6,925 nt of DNA, taken from CABMGO01 sp964574775 (GTDB lineage Archaea; Nanobdellota; Nanobdellia; Pacearchaeales; GW2011-AR1). Positions 1 through 5,752 of the stretch are shown one piece after another; within the stretch, counting starts at the first letter, position 1; each line of letters starts with the position of its first letter. The DNA lies in contig CAZNOS010000040.1 in the NCBI GenBank assembly GCA_964574775.1, positions 1 to 6,925 on the forward strand. Direction: 5' to 3'. The position numbers and the translations under genes were made by a program. The notes under the pieces are model-generated. The model was not told the DNA's origin, ran no database searches, and worked only from the letters and a program-made list of their open reading frames with translations.

Positions 1-61
1 TATGAGACTTTCAGAAAGTTTATAGGACTAGTTTTGCTATTTTTTAATTACAATATAGATA

Positions 62-70
62 TTTAAACAT
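62..70 (+). promoter_or_regulatory. TATA box for the xerA-like gene
   Basis: The sequence TTTAAACAT begins 27 nt before the ATG at 89. This is the usual archaeal distance from TATA box to transcription start plus a leader of about zero, so a leaderless mRNA is inferred. The surroundings (53-76) are very AT-rich, which weakens the call compared with the other boxes in the window. Confidence 0.5.
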
Positions 71-88
71 ATATTTCCGAGTATATAG

Positions 89-925
89 ATGAACGTTGCA
101 GAGGCAATAAAAAAGGAATGCGAACGAAGGAAATTTTCTCCGCGAACTATTGAAGCTTATCAAAATTGTGTTGAAGTATTTTTTAGGCAAACAAATAAAA
201 CGCCAAATCAAATTACAAAAAAAGACGTTGGAGAATTCCTAGATAAACTTATGGAAAGTGGAAGGTCTGGTGGAACAATCCATGTTTATCTAAATGCTTT
301 AAAATTTTATTTTGAGGAAATTCTTGGAAGAAATTTTCGATTAGATATTAAATATTGCAAAAGACCAGAAAGATTGCCAGAAGTCTTGACAAAAGAAGAA
401 ACAATTAATATTCTAGAGGCGATTAAAAATCCGAAACACAAATTAATGATTTCGTTTCTATATGGTGCTGGATTGAGGGTTTCCGAATTATTAAATTTAA
501 GAGTTGGCGATATTAATTTCGAAAATAAATATGGTTTTGTTAGACATGGTAAAGGAAATAAAGATAGAATTTTTATTTTGCCCGAGAAGATCTTAAATCA
601 ACTTAAAGAATTAATTCAACTAGAAAATTTATCCAAGGAAGACTTTATGTTTTTAACAAATAGAAACGAAAGATATTCTCCCAGAACTATTGCAGAAATA
701 ATAAAAAAATCCTGTGAAATTAATGGGATAAAAAGGAAGATTCACCCACATACGATGAGACATTCGTTTGCAACGCACTTAATTCAGAATGGAAATTCCG
801 TAAACGAAGTTCAGTCGCTTTTGGGACATAAGTCCCCAGAGACTACGATGATTTATGTTCATTTGGCTTCGCCGAAAATGTTGAAAATAAAGAGCCCTCT
901 CGATGAAATCCACCAACAGCTTTAA
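89..925 (+). CDS. xerA: XerA-type tyrosine recombinase (site-specific integrase)
   Basis: A 278-residue tyrosine recombinase of the size usual for archaeal XerA, which resolves chromosome dimers at dif sites by cutting and rejoining DNA through a covalent 3'-phosphotyrosine. Residues about 1-83 form the helical N-terminal core-binding (SAM-like) domain and about 95-265 the catalytic domain. All catalytic positions are visible: R130 in GAGLRVSELL, K155 in the HGKGNK beta-hairpin, H221 and R224 in HTMRH, H247 in LLGHKS, and the nucleophile Y256 in TMIYVH. The C-terminal tail with KSPLD resembles other archaeal XerA proteins. The intact active site, the lack of phage or IS genes nearby and the ribosomal protein gene downstream favour a housekeeping role over a mobile-element integrase. 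No dif site could be recognised. The ATG at 89 is supported by the TATA spacing. Its Arg codons are mixed (CGA and AGG besides AGA), unlike the eL15 gene. Confidence 0.9.
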   Translation: MNVAEAIKKECERRKFSPRTIEAYQNCVEVFFRQTNKTPNQITKKDVGEFLDKLMESGRSGGTIHVYLNALKFYFEEILGRNFRLDIKYCKRPERLPEVLTKEETINILEAIKNPKHKLMISFLYGAGLRVSELLNLRVGDINFENKYGFVRHGKGNKDRIFILPEKILNQLKELIQLENLSKEDFMFLTNRNERYSPRTIAEIIKKSCEINGIKRKIHPHTMRHSFATHLIQNGNSVNEVQSLLGHKSPETTMIYVHLASPKMLKIKSPLDEIHQQL

Positions 926-929
926 AAAC
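921..929 (+). promoter_or_regulatory. TATA box for the eL15 gene
   Basis: TTTAAAAAC starts 29 nt before the eL15 ATG at 950 and overlaps the stop codon of the recombinase gene (923-925). The spacing predicts a leaderless transcript for eL15. Its own promoter means eL15 need not depend on read-through from the recombinase gene, although only 24 nt separate the two. Confidence 0.6.
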
Positions 930-949
930 CCATTTTTAATAAGAGAAGT

Positions 950-1525
950 ATGGTAAACGGATTAGCATATTATTTAAGACAGGCCTGGAAAAAACCTGAC
1001 AAAGAAACACTCAGAAAGAGAATGATTGAATGGAGAGCTGGCGAAACAGTTGTTAGAGTTGAAAATCCATTGAGAATCGATAGAGCACATACACTAGGAT
1101 ATAAAGCAAAGAAAGGAGTTTTTGTTGTTAGATCTAGAGTTATAAGAGGCGGACACAGAAGACCAAGACCAAACAAGGCTAGAATTGGTAGAAGATTACA
1201 CACAAGACTTAATTTGAAAATGAATTATCAACAAATTGCAGAACAGAGAGCTGCAGCAAAATATCCAAATTGCGAAGTATTAAATTCATATTGGATCGGA
1301 AAAGATGGAATGCACTATTTCTATGAAGTTATCATGGTTGATAGAGCTGCTCCAGAAATAAAGACTGACAGACAATTATCTTTCGTTACTAAACCTGCGA
1401 ATAATTCAAGAATCTATAGAGGATTAACTTCTGCTGCTACAAAAGCGAGAGGATTGCATAATTCCCCATTCAAGGTTCCTAAGGTTAGACCAAGCTTAAG
1501 AGCAAATAAGAGACAAGGAAATTAA
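950..1525 (+). CDS. rpl15e: 50S ribosomal protein eL15 (L15e)
   Basis: A 191-residue basic protein that matches archaeal/eukaryotic eL15, an rRNA-binding protein of the large ribosomal subunit with no bacterial counterpart. Family landmarks are all present in order: the N-terminal YYLRQAWKKP, the EWR segment, LGYKAKKGVFVVR (about residues 50-62), RGGHRRPRPNK (67-77), AAAKYPNCEVLNSYW (about 101-115), the RGLTSA segment near 158-163, KARGL, and the C-terminal KVRPSLRA. Length is normal for the family and nothing is missing. All 26 arginines use AGA, which fits strong translational selection in a highly expressed gene. It has its own TATA box and is followed after 3 nt by the DUF5680-like gene, so those two are probably one transcript. 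This is the best single marker that the window is archaeal. Confidence 0.97.
   Translation: MVNGLAYYLRQAWKKPDKETLRKRMIEWRAGETVVRVENPLRIDRAHTLGYKAKKGVFVVRSRVIRGGHRRPRPNKARIGRRLHTRLNLKMNYQQIAEQRAAAKYPNCEVLNSYWIGKDGMHYFYEVIMVDRAAPEIKTDRQLSFVTKPANNSRIYRGLTSAATKARGLHNSPFKVPKVRPSLRANKRQGN
1515..1520 (+). promoter_or_regulatory. Shine-Dalgarno-like site for the DUF5680-like gene
   Basis: AAGGAA lies inside the end of the eL15 coding region, 8 nt before the ATG at 1529. No TATA box is present about 29 nt upstream of this ATG. The motif therefore fits translation of an internal operon gene, in contrast to the leaderless starts elsewhere in the window. It is only a partial match to the anti-Shine-Dalgarno sequence. 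Confidence 0.45.
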
Positions 1526-1528
1526 TAA

Positions 1529-2005
1529 ATGACAGATTTCGATTCTCAAGAACTTATAGATTTTATTGCCAAATCCAAGGCTCAGGGCTATGCGTCGACT
1601 GTTTCTATTTTTAAAAAAACTGAAGATGGCGGAAAAACTTGCGAAATAGTCGAGGGTGATTTTAAATATACTGACAGTTATTTTGGAAGTTCAATTGATT
1701 GTGGACAAGAAAGAGTTTATTTTAAGGGAAAAGTTATTTGGGCTATGGCTTATCGTGGTGGAATTTTAAGAAATGAAGAATTACATGACGAGGCTTTTAA
1801 TTTTTTGAAAAAATGTATAAGTATGATGCCGAAAGATTTTCCAGCAAGAGGCCCAAAATCATTTTCAGAAGGAGATTGGAAATATGAAAATATTTGGACT
1901 GGCGACATTTTTGGTTTTGTTGGAGAAGAAAATATTTATTTTAAAGATGAAAAAATTTGTTTTAGAAATTATCTTGGTGGTTTGATAAAGAATAAACAGA
2001 ATTAA
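1529..2005 (+). CDS. DUF5680-like protein of unknown function
   Basis: A 158-residue soluble protein without signal peptide or membrane segment. From memory its sequence fits DUF5680, a domain of unknown function also found in bacteria behind XRE-type helix-turn-helix domains: the start LIDFIAKSKAQGYAS, then EGDFKYTDSYFG, GQERVYFKGKVIWAMAY, and late RGPKSF. No DNA-binding part is attached here. The protein contains an internal duplication: residues about 42-80 and 114-153 share the pattern EGD[FW]KY, a Gly, then E, [VI]YFK, K[VI], and Y.GG with a hydrophobic end. The start is 3 nt past the eL15 stop and has a Shine-Dalgarno-like motif, so it is probably co-transcribed with eL15; that proximity does not prove a ribosomal role. 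The function is unknown and the family call is unverified. Confidence 0.7.
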   Translation: MTDFDSQELIDFIAKSKAQGYASTVSIFKKTEDGGKTCEIVEGDFKYTDSYFGSSIDCGQERVYFKGKVIWAMAYRGGILRNEELHDEAFNFLKKCISMMPKDFPARGPKSFSEGDWKYENIWTGDIFGFVGEENIYFKDEKICFRNYLGGLIKNKQN

Positions 2006-2036
2006 GTGTAATTATTAAGTAACAACTAGCAAAGGA

Positions 2037-2045
2037 TTTAAATAG
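2037..2045 (+). promoter_or_regulatory. TATA box for the metallophosphoesterase gene
   Basis: TTTAAATAG begins 29 nt before the ATG at 2066, preceded by a purine-rich CAAAGGA that could serve as the TFB recognition element. It lies in the 60-nt gap after the DUF5680-like gene and predicts a leaderless transcript. This is one of the clearest boxes in the window. Confidence 0.7.
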
Positions 2046-2065
2046 CTATTTCGTGTGAATTTTTT

Positions 2066-2931
2066 ATGGTAACAAAATATGGTGTAATTTCAGACGTGCA
2101 TTCTGATCCGAGAATTGTACCTTTGGCAATTAAAGTTCTAAGAGATCAGGGCGCACAAAAACTTTTAGTTAATGGAGACATCGGAACTCGCCAACCAACT
2201 TTACAGAAAAGTCAAGAATATATTGCATACATTTTAGATTCAATTGGAAAAGGCGGATTAGAATCATTCGTTCAACCCGGAAGTCATGAAACCGTTGGAG
2301 CATATGCACCAGTTATAGATTATTTTGCCAGTAAATATCCAAATATTGTTGATGTTTTAAAAAATCCTAAGTCCGAACAAGAGCGACACGACCTTGTCTT
2401 TTTGCCAGGTTCAGATTTTTTGTGCAGAGGAGAGTACTCTTTAAATTCTCAGGAAGATTTACCGACTGGAGGATACATTAGAACCTCGCAAGGATTAGTT
2501 GGGGCTACAGCTGAACAATATTTGGCATTGTTCCAAAACGGATTTGAAGGACTCGATAAAAAATTCTTTCCCATATCCGGATATTTTCAGAATCAAAATA
2601 TGAACGACTTGAGAAAATTAGTTGTGGCACCAGAAAAAACAATAGTCGTTTGTCATGTTCCAAGAAAATTTAATGGAGTTGAAACTTGCGTTGATATGTC
2701 TCATTTTTGGCAAGGAAGAGTTTATCACAAAGACCCCACAAACATACCAAGTTGGACATACACAGAATTAACGGTTTCCCCAATTAATGTCCCAAAGACT
2801 CATTTAGAAAGAGAAGGGAATTTGGTCTTTGAAATGGGAATCTCAGAAGAAGAAATATTGACTCAAACTTTAAAAAAAATAGCAAAGGAAAACGTAGAGA
2901 AACGGCAAGTTTTCGTCGAAAGAAAAGAAAA
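2066..2931 (+). CDS. Calcineurin-like metallophosphoesterase, 3' end lost in assembly gap
   Basis: The 288 readable residues are the N-terminal and central part of a calcineurin-like phosphoesterase, a two-metal enzyme that hydrolyses phosphomono- or diesters. Visible metal and active-site motifs are D10 and H12 in SDVHSD, G37-D38 in VNGDIG, GSHE at 72-75 in place of the usual GN(H/D)E, and H197 in VVCHVP. The last family motif, GHxH, is not seen; in relatives as I remember them it follows this region, so it should lie in or beyond the N run. No signal peptide is present, so it is probably cytoplasmic. The substrate cannot be deduced. The stop codon that seems to close the frame at 3032-3034 is not trustworthy because the reading frame across a placeholder gap is undefined. 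The ATG at 2066 is supported by a well-placed TATA box. Confidence 0.85.
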
Positions 2932-3031
2932 NNNNNNNNNNNNNNNNNNNNNNNNNNNNNNNNNNNNNNNNNNNNNNNNNNNNNNNNNNNNNNNNNNNNN
3001 NNNNNNNNNNNNNNNNNNNNNNNNNNNNNNN
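2932..3031. other. Assembly gap of 100 N
   Basis: Exactly 100 N separate two contigs, the conventional length for a scaffold gap of unknown size. The bases before it are a purine-rich low-complexity run (AGAAAAGAAAA). The true missing length may be much shorter or longer, and further genes could be hidden. No frame or spacing should be read across it. Confidence 0.97.
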
Positions 3032-3036
3032 TAACA

Positions 3037-3045
3037 TTTTTAAAG
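3037..3045 (+). promoter_or_regulatory. TATA box for the membrane-hairpin protein gene
   Basis: TTTTTAAAG begins 29 nt before the ATG at 3066, matching the spacing of the other boxes in the window. It sits 6 nt after the assembly gap, so its upstream context is unknown. Confidence 0.55.
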
Positions 3046-3065
3046 TTCGGCTTACTCTTATTAGT

Positions 3066-3623
3066 ATGAATAATAAGTCTGGTAGTGTACATCATTCTGA
3101 TAGGCCACCCGTATATCTAAGTCCCGACGAAAGAGAAAGATATACTGAGCTTGCAAAAAATTACCGATCGGTTGCTGGTATGAGAGTTGGAAGCGAAGCA
3201 GTTACTGCTTATGAAAAATCTGCTCAGTTTTACGAATTAATAAGAGATCATTCTACCGCTAATGAAATGAGACAATTCGCGAACTGGATTAGGGGCGGCG
3301 GAGCAAATGAAGCGATAGCCTATGAAAGAAATGCTAAACGCCATGAAACTTCTGGAAGACACGCGTTGGCACAAAAACTAAGAAACTCTGCCGAACTGAC
3401 TAGACAAATCACGAGAAGAACTCAACCTAACAATTCTATTGCAGCATCGATTATTAGCATCGCTTTTCTTGGTGGACTTTCTTTTTTATATTCTGGAATT
3501 AGCGGAAAAGCAATTGTAGATATAGACAGTAGTACATCTAATATGGCTGGCATTGTTTTGATTTTAATTGCCATTGCGTTCGGTGTATTTTATATTTTAA
3601 GAAGCAAGAGAAATAGAAAATAG
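3066..3623 (+). CDS. Small helical protein with C-terminal membrane hairpin, function unknown
   Basis: I do not recognise a named family in this 185-residue protein. Residues 1-120 are hydrophilic and probably helical. They contain two similar units, about 44-76 and 82-114, with the pattern A..AYE..A......(about 10 residues)..A...R..A...R, reminiscent of TPR-like helical hairpins that mediate protein contacts. The C-terminal part has two membrane helices (about 124-146 and 159-178) joined by a short loop containing SGKAIVDIDSSTSN and ending in the positive tail RSKRNRK. This anchor (hydrophobic helix, a G.AI..I/L turn, Ser/Thr-rich loop, second helix, basic end) resembles C-terminal anchors I recall from many unannotated DPANN proteins. 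The positive tail suggests that both termini lie in the cytoplasm. The gene has its own TATA box and stands 30 nt before the permease gene. Confidence 0.75.
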   Translation: MNNKSGSVHHSDRPPVYLSPDERERYTELAKNYRSVAGMRVGSEAVTAYEKSAQFYELIRDHSTANEMRQFANWIRGGGANEAIAYERNAKRHETSGRHALAQKLRNSAELTRQITRRTQPNNSIAASIISIAFLGGLSFLYSGISGKAIVDIDSSTSNMAGIVLILIAIAFGVFYILRSKRNRK

Positions 3624-3624
3624 A

Positions 3625-3633
3625 TTTATAAAT
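3625..3633 (+). promoter_or_regulatory. TATA box for the AI-2E family gene
   Basis: TTTATAAAT begins 29 nt before the ATG at 3654, directly after the stop codon of the preceding gene (3621-3623). It is a near-consensus archaeal box and predicts a leaderless transcript, so the permease is probably transcribed independently of the gene in front of it. Confidence 0.7.
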
Positions 3634-3653
3634 CTGAAAATACTATATTATAG

Positions 3654-4637
3654 ATGATAAAGGGTGACGAAAAGGGTTTTGGTAAATATCTTCTTTTAGG
3701 CATTATACTTGTTTTAATATTTATAACTTATAATATGCTGGCGCCATATCTGATTGTTTTAGTTTCGGCATTTGTTTTTGCGTACATTGCGAAACCGTTA
3801 TTTGATATATTGGCGAAAAAATTAAACAGAAGTTTTTCTGCTATTTTATGCATAATTTTGATACTGTGTGTATTTATTGTCCCGATTGCACTTGTAACAA
3901 CGCAAATTGCTGTACAGGCTCACGATTCTGTACTTAATGGTGATTTTAATAAAATAATGGATAAAATAATATCTCTTCCAATCTTGGACCAGTTGAAATT
4001 AAATTTTGACGCTGGATTTGATACAGTTGTTTCTTTTGTCTTTTCTGTTGTTAGTGGAGTGGCATCAAAAATACCGTCCCTGCTTTTATCTTTGATCTTA
4101 TTTCTTTGTTCTGTTTTTTATATCCTATATGATTGGGATAGATTAATGTTCAACGTTAGAAAATTTATTCCGTTCCAGAATAAAGAAAAAACGATACGTG
4201 ATATTTCACACGCAACTCATGGAATTATTTATGGATATCTCTTGATTGCATTTATAGATTTTGTAATCGCTGCGGTTGGATTATATTTAATTGGCGTTAA
4301 GTTTTCTCTTGTGTTGGCATTCCTAATTGCCTTTATGGTTTTTATTCCTGGACTTGGGCCTATGTTGGTTTTTATACCACTCACAATTTATTTTGGATTG
4401 ACATCAGATTGGATTAGTTTGATATTCGTTGTGATTTTATGGGCTATATTGTCCTTATTCGTTGAAACTTATTTGACTGCACAAATACTTTCTGGAAAAA
4501 CTAGAATACATCCAATAATTATGTTGCTAGGAATTTTAGGCGGGACTAGTATCTTTGGAATATTTGGCTTTATAATCGGCCCGATGGTTTTGGTTTATAC
4601 GATAAAGATTGTAGAAGGATTGTTGGATAGGGCTTAG
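3654..4637 (+). CDS. AI-2E family (TqsA/PerM-like) membrane permease
   Basis: A 327-residue multi-pass membrane protein of the AI-2E transporter family (PF01594). The family layout is visible: paired N-terminal helices (about 11-28 and 31-47), then a helix at about 60-85, a more polar extracytoplasmic-type stretch with amphipathic helices (about 86-140), and a helix at 141-158. The loop carrying FIPFQNKEK (171-179) is followed by helices from about 190 to 275, including FIPGLGP (230-236). The end has HPIIMLLGILGGTSIFGIFG and a final helix (about 286-318). Length is close to the family norm. The family is named after export of the quorum signal AI-2, but members also include sodium/proton antiporters and many of unknown substrate; for an archaeon AI-2 transport should not be assumed. 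It is transcribed from its own TATA box and converges on the Lrp gene. Confidence 0.88.
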   Translation: MIKGDEKGFGKYLLLGIILVLIFITYNMLAPYLIVLVSAFVFAYIAKPLFDILAKKLNRSFSAILCIILILCVFIVPIALVTTQIAVQAHDSVLNGDFNKIMDKIISLPILDQLKLNFDAGFDTVVSFVFSVVSGVASKIPSLLLSLILFLCSVFYILYDWDRLMFNVRKFIPFQNKEKTIRDISHATHGIIYGYLLIAFIDFVIAAVGLYLIGVKFSLVLAFLIAFMVFIPGLGPMLVFIPLTIYFGLTSDWISLIFVVILWAILSLFVETYLTAQILSGKTRIHPIIMLLGILGGTSIFGIFGFIIGPMVLVYTIKIVEGLLDRA

Positions 4638-4643
4638 ATTTGA

Positions 4644-5618
4644 TTATTTCAATAAATTCTTGAAACCTGGTGTCCACTCATCGCTAATCATTAAAACTGA
4701 ATCTATTGTCTTGATCATATACGGAAATTCTTTCTTTAACGATTCAATTATCTGATAATATTCTTGGTAATTATCGACCACAAGTTCAAGCTCTAAGTCC
4801 CAAATATTTCTTATAAAGTACTGTGTTTGTGCTAAATTAGAAATATAGTCGGATAATTTTTTTTCATTCTCCTTGCTATAATCATCTATTTTAATTATCG
4901 CCTTGTATAATTCTTTTTTTATTTTGTTTAAGTCAACTCCAACTCTATATTGAATAATTATCCCCAACTTTTCAAGATTTTTTAAATGCCCCTGAACTGT
5001 TTTTATTGTTGCTTTCGTTTTCATTGACAATTCGACTAAGGAAAGTCGACCATTATTAACAATCTCTTGCAATATTTTTGCATCAATTTCATCTAATTTA
5101 TTATTGACAATTTCTCCTGCAAACATCACAGGCGCTCCAATTGTTTTTGTAAAATACATTTTAGGAAATTGTTTAACATCAACTAAAGAATCTCCATGTA
5201 CATTAATTACAATATCAGAAAATCCCGACATAAATTCGTTTTTGAAATCGAAAAACTCCTTATCGTTTTTACAAAAAAAAGAAAAAATCAAATCCCAACT
5301 TCCCGAACATTCTCCCATCCAATAAACATTCCCGGAGGTTTTCAAATAAGAAAACAATTCTTTTTTCTTTTCTGGTAAGTTTCTTAGTTTCAAATAAATT
5401 TTATAGAGCTTATATCCTATCTTATGCGGATTTATCGACGCTTGAAAACCCGTTATTATTCCTTCTTTAGTTAGTTGATTTATTCTATAATCTATCGCCT
5501 GTCTAGACTTGCCGATTTTTTTAGCTAGTTGTGTCGACGGTATTCTACAATTTTTATCTAATTCTGCGAGTAGCTTCAAATCGGCTTTGTCTAGTCTAAT
5601 GCCATTGTTTTCAGTCAT
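4644..5618 (-). CDS. Double Lrp/AsnC-type transcriptional regulator
   Basis: The protein holds two complete Lrp/AsnC units in one chain, 324 residues from the chosen start, about twice the usual Lrp length. Unit one has a winged helix-turn-helix (about 9-57, LDKADLKLLAEL through SRQAIDYRINQLTKEGIITG) and a ligand-binding/oligomerisation RAM domain (about 71-150, with GECSGSWDLIFSF). Unit two has a second helix-turn-helix (about 175-225, LDEIDAKILQEIV through TVQGHLKNLEKLGII) and a RAM-like domain (about 236-315, with IRNIWDLELELVV). Lrp proteins normally dimerise to bind palindromic DNA; a fused pair could act as a built-in dimer. An ATG at 5627 gives three more residues and follows AAAGGA, but the TATA box at 5640-5648 fits a leaderless start at 5618. 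The gene converges on the permease with 6 nt between and diverges from the radical SAM gene, which it may control together with itself. Confidence 0.88.
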   Translation of the reverse strand: MTENNGIRLDKADLKLLAELDKNCRIPSTQLAKKIGKSRQAIDYRINQLTKEGIITGFQASINPHKIGYKLYKIYLKLRNLPEKKKELFSYLKTSGNVYWMGECSGSWDLIFSFFCKNDKEFFDFKNEFMSGFSDIVINVHGDSLVDVKQFPKMYFTKTIGAPVMFAGEIVNNKLDEIDAKILQEIVNNGRLSLVELSMKTKATIKTVQGHLKNLEKLGIIIQYRVGVDLNKIKKELYKAIIKIDDYSKENEKKLSDYISNLAQTQYFIRNIWDLELELVVDNYQEYYQIIESLKKEFPYMIKTIDSVLMISDEWTPGFKNLLK

Positions 5619-5639
5619 ATTAAGCATATATTTCCTTTA

Positions 5640-5648
5640 CTTTATAAA
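5640..5648 (-). promoter_or_regulatory. TATA box for the Lrp gene
   Basis: Read on the minus strand this is TTTATAAAG, near-identical to the box of the AI-2E gene. Its first T is 30 nt before the ATG at 5618 and 21 nt before the ATG at 5627. Compared with the 27-29 nt seen for the other genes, it favours the 5618 start. Confidence 0.65.
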
Positions 5649-5665
5649 TATTACTATTTATGCTC

Positions 5666-5682
5666 ACTTTTTAATAAAAAGT
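5666..5682. promoter_or_regulatory. Perfect inverted repeat, possible Lrp operator
   Basis: ACTTTTTAATAAAAAGT is a perfect palindrome of two 7-bp arms around a 3-nt AT spacer, in the region between the divergent Lrp and radical SAM genes. It lies upstream of the Lrp TATA box and touches the only candidate box of the radical SAM gene. Lrp/AsnC proteins commonly bind short, AT-centred palindromes near their own promoters, so an operator is plausible. The AT-rich composition makes chance palindromes more likely, and no second copy was seen. Confidence 0.4.
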
Positions 5683-5690
5683 TTAATATA
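5682..5690 (+). promoter_or_regulatory. Tentative TATA box for the radical SAM gene
   Basis: TTTAATATA is the best box-like sequence on the plus strand between the divergent genes. It would start transcription around 5710, giving a leader of about 40 nt before the ATG at 5753. No box is found 27-30 nt before that ATG. No Shine-Dalgarno motif is visible in the leader, so the call is weak. Confidence 0.3.
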
Positions 5691-5752
5691 CTAATATGCC
5701 TATGATGTATTAACTTAATGGTAGTAACAGACTATCAATAAGCAAAAACAAA

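Noticed and set aside
1..66. Open frame from base 1 to a stop at 64-66, possibly the tail of an upstream gene
   Set aside because: Twenty-one codons of AT-rich sequence carry no recognisable motif, and a frame of this length is expected by chance. It also overlaps the TATA box assigned to the recombinase gene.
53..76. Imperfect AT-rich palindrome upstream of the recombinase, possibly a dif site or operator
   Set aside because: Eight of ten pairs match around TTTAAA, but the sequence is almost entirely A and T, and it does not resemble the dif sequences I remember.
89..925. Recombinase as the integrase of a mobile element or cassette system
   Set aside because: No cargo, attachment repeats or phage genes are nearby, and the length and C-terminal tail fit chromosomal XerA.
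970..1203. Minus-strand open frame inside the eL15 gene
   Set aside because: It lies fully antisense to a clearly conserved ribosomal protein gene, and its hydrophobic translation is a by-product of the opposite frame.
2784..3095. Minus-strand frame crossing the assembly gap
   Set aside because: It is antisense to the phosphoesterase and held together only by the N run; no motif is visible.
4638..4643. Shared terminator between the convergent permease and Lrp genes
   Set aside because: Only 6 nt separate the stops and no hairpin or T-run stands out; termination signals, if any, lie inside the opposing genes.
5104..5694. Several short plus-strand frames (60-73 codons) across the Lrp gene
   Set aside because: They are antisense to a well-supported two-unit Lrp gene and show no family features.
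5683..5713. TTAATA/TATTAA inverted pair with a 19-nt loop in the divergent intergenic region
   Set aside because: Arms of only six A/T bases are expected by chance in such sequence; the 17-bp palindrome next to it is the better candidate.
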